Assembly (NCBI RefSeq): GCF_001053185.1
Contig: NZ_CSTD01000002.1
Coordinates: 193,577-257,576 of the forward strand
Direction: 5' to 3'
From: Mycobacterium bohemicum DSM 44277
Lineage (GTDB): Bacteria > Actinomycetota > Actinomycetes > Mycobacteriales > Mycobacteriaceae
Length of the DNA: 64,000 nt
Positions within the stretch are counted from its first letter, which is position 1. Each line of letters opens with the position of its first letter. Positions 8,110 to 15,985 of this stretch are shown here, piece after piece. The notes below the pieces were generated by a model. It did not search any database. It was given only the letters and a program-made list of their open reading frames with translations, and was not told the origin of the DNA. The translations under genes were made by a program, and so were the position numbers.

Positions 8110-9366
8110 ATGACTACCGAAGCCCAACAATTCGAACCGGTCTACCGCGGCAGGCCGGGCGCCGAAGCGATGCGTCCCGCGGCGGCCGAACGGGCCGAGC
8201 AGATCGCGCCAGGGTTGTGGTGCTCACCCGGCCTGTCGAACGCCTACCTGCTCACCACCGACGACGGCCGGGTCGTCGTCAACACCGGGATGGGGTTCGA
8301 GGGCCCCGTGCACCGAGCCAACTTCGACGCGGTCGACGCCTCGCCGGTGCGCTACATCATCTTCACCCAGGGCCATGTGGATCACGTCGGCGGCTTGGAC
8401 AGCGTGCGCGACCCGGACACAACGGTTGTCGCGCAAGCCAACTGGCGGATGTGGCGCGACGACAACGAGCGGCTCCTGCCGTACCGCGCCAGCCGGAGCG
8501 CGTTCGCTTTCAAAGACACCTTGGCCACCGGCATTCAGGCCATCCAGCGGCGACTCGGTACCGGGCGGCTCGCCGGCCAGAGCGTCGCGACGGTCGACCT
8601 TGAGTTCGAGGACAGCCTGACCCTGGAGGTGGGTGGCCGCCGGCTCGAGCTGATCTCCGTGCCCGGAGGCGAGACCACCGACTCGCTGGTGGTGTGGTTG
8701 CCCCACGAGCGGATCTGTCTGTGCGGCAACACCTTCGGTCCGTTGTTCGGGCACATCCCCAACCTCGTCACCGTTCGCGGCGACCGCTACCGGGACGCGT
8801 GCGAAGCGATCGCGGCGGTGGAACGGGTGCGCGAATTACAGCCGGAGCTGCTGGTGACCGGCCACTTCGACCCGATCGCGGGAGCCGAGCGGATCGACGC
8901 CGAGCTGACCCGGCTGCGCGAGGCGATCCGGTACGTCCACGACCAGACCGTCGAGGGGATGAATGCCGGCAAGGACGTCCGGACGCTGATGCGCGAGATC
9001 ACCTTGCCTCCGGATCGCGAAGTGGGGCAGGGCTACGGGAAAGTCGCCTGGGACGTGCGGGCCATCTGGGAGAACTACTCGGGCTGGTTCCACCACGCCT
9101 CCACCACCGAGCTGTATCCGATCGGCTTCGACGCCGTGGCCGCGGACATCGTCGAGCTAGCCGGCGCCGACGCGCTGCTGGCCCGGGCCCGCGGGCACCT
9201 CGACGCGCGGCGCCCGCTGCAGGCAATACACCTGGCCGAACTCGTTCCGCCCGATCACCCCGGCGCCCGCGACCTGCTCCGCGCCGCCCACGAAGCCCTG
9301 CTCGCCGCCAGCGAGAACTTCTGGGAGACTGCCTGGCTGAAGAATCAAATAGCGAGGAACTCATGA
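8110..9366 (+). CDS. MBL-fold (alkyl sulfatase-like) hydrolase with altered metal motif
   Basis: A 418-residue protein. The first half is a metallo-beta-lactamase fold; the C-terminal helical part resembles the dimerisation region of alkyl sulfatases (SdsA1/BDS1 type). The metal motif reads TQGHVDHVGG at residues 86-95, so the first His of the usual HxHxDH is Gln87. Further candidates are the His in VTGHFDP and the ISVPGGETTDS loop. Substrate is unknown. The ATG at 8110 is chosen over the one at 8089 because GAAGGA sits about 9 nt before it. The stop overlaps the SDR start (ATGA). Its position behind a sulfotransferase suggests sulfate ester turnover; this is inference. Confidence 0.78.
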   Translation: MTTEAQQFEPVYRGRPGAEAMRPAAAERAEQIAPGLWCSPGLSNAYLLTTDDGRVVVNTGMGFEGPVHRANFDAVDASPVRYIIFTQGHVDHVGGLDSVRDPDTTVVAQANWRMWRDDNERLLPYRASRSAFAFKDTLATGIQAIQRRLGTGRLAGQSVATVDLEFEDSLTLEVGGRRLELISVPGGETTDSLVVWLPHERICLCGNTFGPLFGHIPNLVTVRGDRYRDACEAIAAVERVRELQPELLVTGHFDPIAGAERIDAELTRLREAIRYVHDQTVEGMNAGKDVRTLMREITLPPDREVGQGYGKVAWDVRAIWENYSGWFHHASTTELYPIGFDAVAADIVELAGADALLARARGHLDARRPLQAIHLAELVPPDHPGARDLLRAAHEALLAASENFWETAWLKNQIARNS

Positions 9367-10112
9367 CGGCGCGCGTCAGCTTCGACTTCACCGGCACCAC
9401 CGCCCTGGTCACCGGCGGCACCAGCGGGATCGGCCACGCGACGGCGCTGCTATTCCGCGACGCCGGCGCCGAGGTGACGGTCACCGGCACCAGGGCCGCC
9501 GCGTCCGACTACGACGCAGACCTGTCCGGCATGGACTATCACCGGCTGCAGGTCACCGATCACGATTCGGTCGACGCGCTGGCGCAGCGCTTCAGCCGCC
9601 TCGACGTCCTGGTCAACAACGCCGGCGCCAACTTCCCCGGTGGCCTCGACGAGTCCAAGCCCGACGGGTTCGAGGCGTCGGTCGCGCTGAACCTCACCGG
9701 ACCGTACCGGCTGACCGTCGGCCTGTACCGGCCGCTGAAGGCGTCCACCGCCGCCGGTGGCGCCAGCGTGGTCAACCTCGCGTCGATGTCTGCGCTGCGC
9801 GCCGTCCCGCTGGTTCCCGGCTACGGCGCCGCCAAGGCCGGAATCATCTGTGTGACCAGGAATCTCGCCGCCAAGTGGGCGAACAAGGGGATCCGCGTCA
9901 ACGCCGTCGCCCCGGGCACCATCGACACCCCCATGACCGCACCCATGCACGGCGCGGCCGAAATCGTCGAATCCGAGCTGGCCCACATTCCGTTGCGCCG
10001 CTTTGGATCCGTCACCGAAGTCGCGCCCACCATCGCGTTCCTGTGCACCGAGCAAAGCGGTTACACGAGCGGGGCGGTATTCGTCGTCGACGGCGCGTCG
10101 GACTGCATCTGA
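9363..10112 (+). CDS. Short-chain dehydrogenase/reductase
   Basis: A 249-residue classical SDR. The cofactor motif TGGTSGIG is at 17-24, NNAG at 85-88, and the catalytic Ser (141 or 143), Tyr154 and Lys158 are present in LASMS and GYGAAK. The C-terminal GAVFVVDGASDCI matches the family end. It would oxidise or reduce an alcohol/ketone with NAD(P). It starts inside the stop of the MBL hydrolase gene, so the two are translationally coupled. Confidence 0.88.
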   Translation: MTARVSFDFTGTTALVTGGTSGIGHATALLFRDAGAEVTVTGTRAAASDYDADLSGMDYHRLQVTDHDSVDALAQRFSRLDVLVNNAGANFPGGLDESKPDGFEASVALNLTGPYRLTVGLYRPLKASTAAGGASVVNLASMSALRAVPLVPGYGAAKAGIICVTRNLAAKWANKGIRVNAVAPGTIDTPMTAPMHGAAEIVESELAHIPLRRFGSVTEVAPTIAFLCTEQSGYTSGAVFVVDGASDCI

Positions 10113-10128
10113 GATCGGGAGGACATTG

Positions 10129-10608
10129 ATGACGCTGTTACTGCGACCCGAGGACCTGTACCACACCGGCATCGTCGTGCCCGACCTCGGCGCGGCGATG
10201 GCGCGCATGAGCGCGCTGGCCGGCTACCGCTGGATCAGGCCGCTGACCTATACCCTTCCGTTCCGGACCGCCGCCGGGGTAAGGGAATTCACCTCGAGCG
10301 TCGTCTATTCGGTGCAGGGTCCGCACATCGAACTGGTCCAGGAAGTGGCGGGCAGCCCGTGGACCGCCGCACCGGGACGCTCCGTCCACCACCTCGGCTA
10401 CTTCGCCGACGACCTGACGGCCACCGCAAAGACGCTCGAGCGCAACGGCTTCAGGTTCGAGATGACCGCGGACGTGCCGGGATCGGAGCTGGCGATGTTC
10501 GCCTACTACGTCGACGACTTCGGCACCCGCATCGAGATCGTCGACCGCGCGATCTTCCCTGACTTCCCGGCCTTCCTGCAGTCGATGTCCGACCCCGCGG
10601 AACTCTGA
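10129..10608 (+). CDS. VOC/glyoxalase superfamily protein
   Basis: A 159-residue protein with the two beta-alpha-beta modules of the vicinal oxygen chelate fold. The first metal-side strand reads LYHTGIVVPDLGAAM, with a histidine at residue 11. The second module begins VHHLGYFADDL, and GTRIEIVDRA near the C-terminus supplies an acidic ligand. It is most like the Glyoxalase_4 or methylmalonyl-CoA epimerase-like group. GGGAGGAC lies just before the ATG. It ends 1 nt before the luciferase-like gene. A role in isomerising or cleaving a product of the operon is possible but unproven. Confidence 0.8.
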   Translation: MTLLLRPEDLYHTGIVVPDLGAAMARMSALAGYRWIRPLTYTLPFRTAAGVREFTSSVVYSVQGPHIELVQEVAGSPWTAAPGRSVHHLGYFADDLTATAKTLERNGFRFEMTADVPGSELAMFAYYVDDFGTRIEIVDRAIFPDFPAFLQSMSDPAEL

Positions 10609-10609
10609 C

Positions 10610-11581
10610 ATGCTGCTGACGGTCCTGCGCTTCAACTTCGCCTCCCCGGGCGGAAACCCGCGCACCCAGAGCGGATTGCTCTCCGCCGCACTGGAATTGG
10701 CGCAGTGGGGCGAGTCGCACGGCATCACCTCGGTCAGCGTCGACGAGCATCATGCGACCGGCCACGGGTGGAGCTGCAACCCGATCATGGCCGCGGCGAT
10801 GTTCCTGGCGCGCACCTCGACGCTGATCGCGAGCGTGGACTGCGCGCTGGGACCGCTGTGGAACCCGGTCCGGCTCGCCGAAGACATCGCTCTCGTCGAC
10901 AACATGAGTCGCGGTCGGCTGCACACCACCGTCGGGCTGGGCTACCGTCCCGTCGAATACCGTTCGCTGGGAGTCGAATTCGGGCGCCGCGGCGCGTTGA
11001 TGGACGAGCTGCTGGAGCGAATGCTCGCCGTCTGGGCCGGCGCCGACCCGGATTCCGGGATGCGCGGCGGCACCTGGAGCCGACCGCACCCGCCGCTGTA
11101 CGTCGGGGGCGGCGCGCGCGCCACCGCCCGGCGCGCCGCGCGCTTCGGGTTGCCGCTCAGTCTGGCCGACCACCTACCCGAGATCGCCGGCTACTACCGC
11201 CAGCTGTGCGCTGAAGCGGGGATCACGCCGTTCATCCTCATGCCGGGACCGGTCAACCGCGGGATGACCTACCTGCACGAGGATCCCGACAAGGCCTGGT
11301 CGGAACTCGGGGAGCGCATCCTGTGGGAGGCGGTCACCTACGGCGAGTGGTCAACCGACCAGCATTCCTACATGCACATCCCGGGGGTTCAAACCCTCGA
11401 CGAGGTCCGGTCTTCGGGACGCTATCGTTTCCTGACCCCCGAGCAGCTCATCGCGGAAATCCGGGACAGCGACGACTACGGACCACTCGTGTTGCACCCG
11501 CTGGTGGGTGGCATGCCGGTCGACGAGGCGTGGAAGTCGGTCCACCTGCTGACCGAGAAAGTTCTACCCGCGTTAACCTGA
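10610..11581 (+). CDS. LLM-class (luciferase-like, probably F420- or flavin-dependent) oxidoreductase
   Basis: A 323-residue bacterial-luciferase-like TIM-barrel protein. Family features include SVSVDEHHATGHGWSCNP near residues 41-58, a glycine-rich GLGYRPVEYRSLGVEF segment, and the later LYVGGGARATARRAARFG phosphate-binding stretch. Mycobacterial members often use coenzyme F420; the sequence alone does not decide between F420 and FMN. It is the last gene of the sulfotransferase operon, starting 1 nt after the VOC gene. Confidence 0.83.
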   Translation: MLLTVLRFNFASPGGNPRTQSGLLSAALELAQWGESHGITSVSVDEHHATGHGWSCNPIMAAAMFLARTSTLIASVDCALGPLWNPVRLAEDIALVDNMSRGRLHTTVGLGYRPVEYRSLGVEFGRRGALMDELLERMLAVWAGADPDSGMRGGTWSRPHPPLYVGGGARATARRAARFGLPLSLADHLPEIAGYYRQLCAEAGITPFILMPGPVNRGMTYLHEDPDKAWSELGERILWEAVTYGEWSTDQHSYMHIPGVQTLDEVRSSGRYRFLTPEQLIAEIRDSDDYGPLVLHPLVGGMPVDEAWKSVHLLTEKVLPALT

Positions 11582-11651
11582 CGCGTGTGTCGAGGTCCCG
11601 CGAGCGGGTACGCACCACGGTGTTCGCAGCAACACCGAGATGGGGGATTCG

Positions 11652-11966
11652 ATGAGGTCTCAGGCGAAGCAGGCACTCGCTTTGATCGGCGGCGCGGCCA
11701 CGGTTGGCTTGGCGGTCGCGTTCGGCGGTCATTCTGCCGCAACCACATTGGCGGGCAACGCGCCTCAAGCGCCACTTGCGCCGCCCACGTCGTCCAGCCC
11801 GGCCCCGCCGCCACCCCCGGCACCGGCGACCGTCCCGCAGGTTCCGTCGCAATACGGCGCCAACGGATCGGCTGGTGGCGGAGGTGCCGGCGCTGGCGGA
11901 GGTGCCGGCGGGGGCGGGCGGCGGCTGAGCCACGGCCCGCACCAGCCGCCCCGGCGCGCGATCTAG
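11652..11966 (+). CDS. Small exported Pro/Gly-rich protein
   Basis: A 104-residue protein. A basic N-terminus and hydrophobic stretch (ALALIGGAATVGLAVAFGG) look like a signal peptide. A proline/alanine-rich linker follows, then a glycine repeat (GGGGAGAGGGAGGGG) and a short basic tail. No domain is recognised. The ATG at 11652 is preferred to the one at 11640 because a G5 run lies 6 nt upstream. It overlaps the convergent TetR gene by 4 nt. Low-complexity sequence makes the coding call less certain than its neighbours. Confidence 0.55.
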   Translation: MRSQAKQALALIGGAATVGLAVAFGGHSAATTLAGNAPQAPLAPPTSSSPAPPPPPAPATVPQVPSQYGANGSAGGGGAGAGGGAGGGGRRLSHGPHQPPRRAI

Positions 11967-12568
11967 CGCCGTGGCTTGCGCTTCCAGTGCGGGCTCTTGA
12001 CCGCCTCCAGCGCCTCGGCGACGGAGAGATCCAGGGGCCGAGGGGAAGCGAACTGCCGCACCCATCGTTGGAATGCGAAGTCAGCGGCGGCAAAGGCTAA
12101 TTGGATCAGCAGTCCGGGGCGGATGTCATCGGGGTCGGCGTCCATTCGTTCGGCGATCAGCTTGGCGGCCCGTTCCTTGTCGCCCGGCCGGTGGATGGTG
12201 GCCTTGTCCAGCAGCCCGGGCGCCACCCGCAGGGCTTCTCGCCATTCCGCGATGTCAACCTGGTCGAACGAGCGGATGCGCGCCACGATGGCGTTGATGA
12301 GCGCGACATCGGGCTGCTCCCTGGTGGGCCGCTGTTCGAGCAGTTGCACGATTGCGGCGCCGCCGTGGCGTACGGGCGCCAGGAGCAGGTCTTCCTTGGC
12401 GGGCACGTGCCGGAAGAAGGTGCGCGGGGAAACGCCTGCGGCGGCGGCGATTTCCTCGGTCGTGACGGCGTCGTAGCCGCGCTCGATGAACAGGCGGAAC
12501 GCCGCCCGCCTGATCTCGGTCCGGATCTGTGCGCGCTGCCGTTCTCGCAACGATCCTTCCCCGGTCAC
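11963..12568 (-). CDS. TetR-family transcriptional regulator
   Basis: A 201-residue regulator. The N-terminal helix-turn-helix covers about residues 18-60 and includes FIERGYDAVTTEEIAAAAGV and SPRTFFRHVPAKEDL, the classic TetR pattern. The C-terminal ligand domain is not assignable to a known effector. It overlaps the upstream SDR gene by 4 nt (ATGA), so the pair is one transcript and the regulator probably controls that operon. No operator palindrome was identified. Confidence 0.88.
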   Translation of the reverse strand: MTGEGSLRERQRAQIRTEIRRAAFRLFIERGYDAVTTEEIAAAAGVSPRTFFRHVPAKEDLLLAPVRHGGAAIVQLLEQRPTREQPDVALINAIVARIRSFDQVDIAEWREALRVAPGLLDKATIHRPGDKERAAKLIAERMDADPDDIRPGLLIQLAFAAADFAFQRWVRQFASPRPLDLSVAEALEAVKSPHWKRKPRR

Positions 12569-13338
12569 CGGAAGCAGCCGATCCCGCCGTCGATGTGGAT
12601 GGTCTGTCCGGTGATGAAGGTCGCGTCGTCGCCGAGCAGGAAGGCCACCAGCGCCCCCACGTCGGTGCGGACGTCACCGATGCGCTTCATCGGAACGCGC
12701 CGCACCGCCTTGGCGTAGTCGTCGGGCGCGAATCCCTTCCACAGCTTGACGCCGTCGGACTCGGCGAAGGGGCATATGACGTTGACACGGATGTTGTCGC
12801 GCCCCCATTCCAGGGCGGCGACCTTGGACAGCCCGCGGATGGCCTCCTTGGCGGCGGCGTAGCCGCCCCACTTGGGCTCTCCGCCGGTGCCGGTTCCCGA
12901 GCCGAGGTTCACGATCGACCCCCCGCCCGCGCGTACCAGCAGCGGGTGCACCGCCTGCATGAGCAGGAAGGTCGCCCGGGGTCCGACGTCGTAACCGAGC
13001 GCCAGGTCCTCGGTGGTGATGTCGACGAACGCCTTGGGCTCGTTGGTGGCGATGGCGTTGTTGACCAGGCCGTGCACCGCACCGAAGGCGTGCACGGCGG
13101 CCGCCGCGATCCGCGGCGCGCTGCCCGGGTCGCGCAGATCTGCGACCAGCTTCTCGACGCGGCCCAGTCCCTTCAGCTCTTCGGTTGTCGCGCCGAGCTT
13201 CTCGTCCTGGATGTCGACCAGCAGCACCGCGGCGCCGCGTTCGAGCAGGGCTGCGGCGATGCCCTCGCCGACGCCCTGCGCGGCGCCGGTCACGATCGCG
13301 ACGTGACCGCGCATGGATTCGGGATGGCTGTACGTCAT
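12565..13338 (-). CDS. Short-chain dehydrogenase/reductase
   Basis: A 257-residue classical SDR. VTGAAQGVGEG is the cofactor loop near the N-terminus and NNAIATNEP replaces the common NNAG. SGTG and YAAAKEA carry the catalytic Ser, Tyr and Lys, and ITGQTIHIDGG is the typical C-terminal motif. It is co-transcribed with the downstream TetR gene and follows the DHDPR-like gene in the same direction with a 32-nt gap. The substrate is unknown. Confidence 0.88.
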   Translation of the reverse strand: MTYSHPESMRGHVAIVTGAAQGVGEGIAAALLERGAAVLLVDIQDEKLGATTEELKGLGRVEKLVADLRDPGSAPRIAAAAVHAFGAVHGLVNNAIATNEPKAFVDITTEDLALGYDVGPRATFLLMQAVHPLLVRAGGGSIVNLGSGTGTGGEPKWGGYAAAKEAIRGLSKVAALEWGRDNIRVNVICPFAESDGVKLWKGFAPDDYAKAVRRVPMKRIGDVRTDVGALVAFLLGDDATFITGQTIHIDGGIGCFR

Positions 13339-13370
13339 TCAGCCGGCCCGATCCGCGCCGTCGAGAGCCG

Positions 13371-14453
13371 TCATGACCGGACGGCGAGGCGCGGTGCCGC
13401 GCTCCCGGCGAACAGCGGCAGATCCAGGTAGGTCTTGATGCCCGGTTCGGCGGCGCAGACGTCGGGAATGGCGTTGACGCAGTGGTTGGCGGTGACGACT
13501 ATCCCCGGATTCTTCTGCAGCCCTTCGGCGATGGTCTCCGGCTGCAGGCCCTTGAAGGTGAGGCTCACGTTCGGGTCGCCGGTGATCTCCACCTCGAAGC
13601 GCTCGCCGCGCTCCCCGAAGCTCCAGTCGGGGTCCAGGTTCTCCTCGCCCATCAGCCAATTGACCGCGGCCGTGATGACCGGCTCGCCGTCCACCAGGGC
13701 CTGCCAGCGGAACCTGCGTGCGGCCACCGCGCCCGCGGTGATCGGGAACGGATCGTAGTCGATGTCGGCGGTCGCCACCGCAATCTCCTGAACGGTCCGG
13801 ATGTTGGGATCGATGCGAAATCCCATGTGATCGGCGATCATTCGCACCGACATCTTGAAGCCCGATTCCAGCAGGGCGGCCATGGGTCCCTGCATCGCCT
13901 GCTCCGGCGTGCCGCCGAACCCCATGATGTGCCGGACGACGTCCGGGGCGTTGTAGGTGCGGATGTCGGAGAACTCCTCCGCGCGCACGTGCGTCACCGC
14001 CGACGACAGCGACGACACCATGAGCGGGAAGCGTTCCGTGATGCCGCCCGGGTGGATCCCCGATCCGTGCAGCGTCACCCCGCCCTCCACCGCGGCGTCG
14101 GCGATCGCTCTGACGGCCGGGTTGTCCAGGTCCGGGTACACCCAGCCGACCGGGGTGACCACGTTCTTGCCGGAGCGCAGAATCGCAATGACCTCTTGGT
14201 CGTTGGGGATCAACGGGCTGTACATCACGCAGTCGGCGTCGAGCGCCAGCACGTCGTCGATGCTGGTGGTCGCGGTCACCCCCAACGCACCGGTGCCCAC
14301 GATCTCGCCGACGTCGCGGCCGTTCTTGGACTCCGAGTGCACCCAGCACCCGGCCAGCTCCAGACGGGGGTGGTTGCGCACGCACTCGATGGCGGCCCGG
14401 CCCACGCCTCCCGTCGCCCACTGGATGACACGAAGTTTCGCGGGGCTGCTCAT
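13371..14453 (-). CDS. Dihydrodipicolinate reductase-like NAD(P)-binding protein
   Basis: A 360-residue protein with a Rossmann start, VIQWATGGVGRAAIEC. This is the form seen in the actinobacterial DHDPR N-terminal-like family that some databases name NAD(P)H-dependent amine dehydrogenases. SGIHPGGITERFP is conserved in these proteins. It is not the lysine-pathway DapB: length and C-terminal half differ. The ATG at 14453 is chosen because GGAGGTCACCG precedes it. A second member of this family lies at 38488-39555. Substrate unknown. Confidence 0.78.
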   Translation of the reverse strand: MSSPAKLRVIQWATGGVGRAAIECVRNHPRLELAGCWVHSESKNGRDVGEIVGTGALGVTATTSIDDVLALDADCVMYSPLIPNDQEVIAILRSGKNVVTPVGWVYPDLDNPAVRAIADAAVEGGVTLHGSGIHPGGITERFPLMVSSLSSAVTHVRAEEFSDIRTYNAPDVVRHIMGFGGTPEQAMQGPMAALLESGFKMSVRMIADHMGFRIDPNIRTVQEIAVATADIDYDPFPITAGAVAARRFRWQALVDGEPVITAAVNWLMGEENLDPDWSFGERGERFEVEITGDPNVSLTFKGLQPETIAEGLQKNPGIVVTANHCVNAIPDVCAAEPGIKTYLDLPLFAGSAAPRLAVRS

Positions 14454-14549
14454 CGGTGACCTCCAGAATTGCGCGCCTTTACACGTCGACGATCGCGATG
14501 GCACAGTATGACCGGCTGGCAGTGGCTGTCAACGTCGGAAGGTGCGACC

Positions 14550-15412
14550 ATGGGCGTCCTCGATGGGAAGGTCGCGATCGTCACGGGTACCAGTCGAGGC
14601 GTGGGTTTGGGCATCGCCCACGAATTGCTCCGCGCCGGGGTCACCGTCATCGGTTGCTCGCGTTCCCCTCTCGACACCATCCCCGGCGTGGACGCCGAGC
14701 CGCAGTGGGCCGCCCGTGCCTCCCAACGCGTCTGTGATCAGGCCGACCATCGCGCGATCGACTCGTTCGTCGCCGGCGTCGTCGCCGACCACGGCCGCGT
14801 CGACATCCTGGTGAACAATGCCGGCGGAACCGTCCCGGCACCACACGCGGAGAGCATTCCCGAACTCGTGCAACGGATTCAGGGGGCGCCGCGCAGCGAC
14901 GACGAGTTCGAGCGCACCGCGTTGTTTCACGCGTTCGCGGTGCAGATGAACCTCATCAGTCCGCTGTGGTTCGCCATCCGCGCCTACCGGCAGATGGCCA
15001 CGCAGGACGGCGTCGGCTGCATCATCAACATCTCCAGCGGCGCGGGGCATCCGGCGGGATCCCCCACCCTCGTCTCCTACGGGGCCGCCAAGAGCGGGCT
15101 CAACCACCTGACCCGGTCGCTGGCCGAGGAGTGGGGGCCCAAGGTCCGGGTGAATTGCATTGCCCTGGGCCCGACGATGACCGAGAACTTCCGCTCGTTC
15201 GTGCTGCCCAAGGACGATCTGACCGGCGAAAAGTATTTCGCGGCAATCCCGTTGCGCCGTGCGGGCGAGCCCGCGGAGGTGGGCCGGGTGTGCGTCTTCC
15301 TGGCGAGCGGGGAGGCGGTTTCGTCAACGGCACCACCATCGAGCACGACGGCGGCATGTTGCCGGGCGTCCTCTACGAGGCGGGCCTGAAGACCATCACC
15401 GATTTGCTGTAA
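14550..15412 (+). pseudogene. Short-chain dehydrogenase/reductase with a C-terminal frameshift
   Basis: The first 255 or so codons read a good SDR: TGTSRGVGLG cofactor loop, NNAGG, ISSGAG and SYGAAKSG catalytic motifs, and a typical VRVNCIALGPTMTENFRS. After CVFLASGEA the frame goes off into a low-quality tail ending at 15389, while the next frame carries the expected end FVNGTTIEHDGG and GVLYEAGLK up to a stop at 15412. One extra base near 15317-15318 (GGCGGTTTC) would restore the frame. The short form would lose the conserved C-terminus. Indel error or recent decay cannot be told apart here. Confidence 0.75.
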
Positions 15413-15478
15413 CCGCACACGCCCGGCGGGCATCGGTTGGACAATCTCCCACAAGCCCACCCTCGGTCAGGAGGAGCA

Positions 15479-15907
15479 ATGCACCGGACAGTGGTCGCGG
15501 CCGCCGCCGCCGTCGCCGCCGTCGCCGTGGTCGGCTGGCCGGGGACACCGCGGGCCGCCGCGGACAACCCCGTCTGCACCTCCACGTGGTGTTCGTTCCT
15601 GTCTCCGTCGCGCAACATCGGCTGCGAGATCGACTACCAGCGCGGCAGCGGCATTCCCGACGAAACGTATTGCCAGACCGACTCGCCGCCCCAATCCGTT
15701 CGCTTGTCGACGGACGGGTCGTTCAAGACATGCACGGGGGAGACGTGCCTGGGCAACTCCGGCGAGGGAACTCCCACCCTGGCCTACGGCCAGGCCGCCG
15801 GGGTCGGGCCCTTCAATTGCCGTTCCGAGACCGGCGGCATCACGTGCACGGCGGGCTCCGGCCGCGGGTTCACGCTGTCGAGCGGGGGAATCGCGTCAGT
15901 CGGGTGA
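15479..15907 (+). CDS. Secreted cysteine-rich protein, DUF6636-like
   Basis: A 142-residue protein with a strong signal peptide (VVAAAAAVAAVAVVGWPGT, cleaved near AAADN). The mature part holds eight cysteines, including FLSPSRNIGCEIDY, the pattern FxSPSxNIGC of the DUF6636 family. Disulfides outside the membrane are likely. The ATG at 15479 follows a perfect GGAGGAG, which decides the start. Function unknown. It lies between the frameshifted SDR and the acyl-CoA synthetase gene. Confidence 0.82.
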   Translation: MHRTVVAAAAAVAAVAVVGWPGTPRAAADNPVCTSTWCSFLSPSRNIGCEIDYQRGSGIPDETYCQTDSPPQSVRLSTDGSFKTCTGETCLGNSGEGTPTLAYGQAAGVGPFNCRSETGGITCTAGSGRGFTLSSGGIASVG

Positions 15908-15973
15908 GAGGTCGCCGATGGACTCTTTCCGCCGGGACCTTTGGCCACTAGGAAGCCGGCGCATGGCTGGGGT

Positions 15974-15979
15974 TAGCTT
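15974..15979 (+). promoter_or_regulatory. Possible -10 element for a leaderless acyl-CoA synthetase mRNA
   Basis: TAGCTT fits TANNNT and lies so that a start 7 nt downstream coincides with the ATG at 15986. No Shine-Dalgarno precedes that ATG. Both points fit a leaderless transcript, common in mycobacteria. Confidence 0.4.
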
Positions 15980-15985
15980 CACAAC

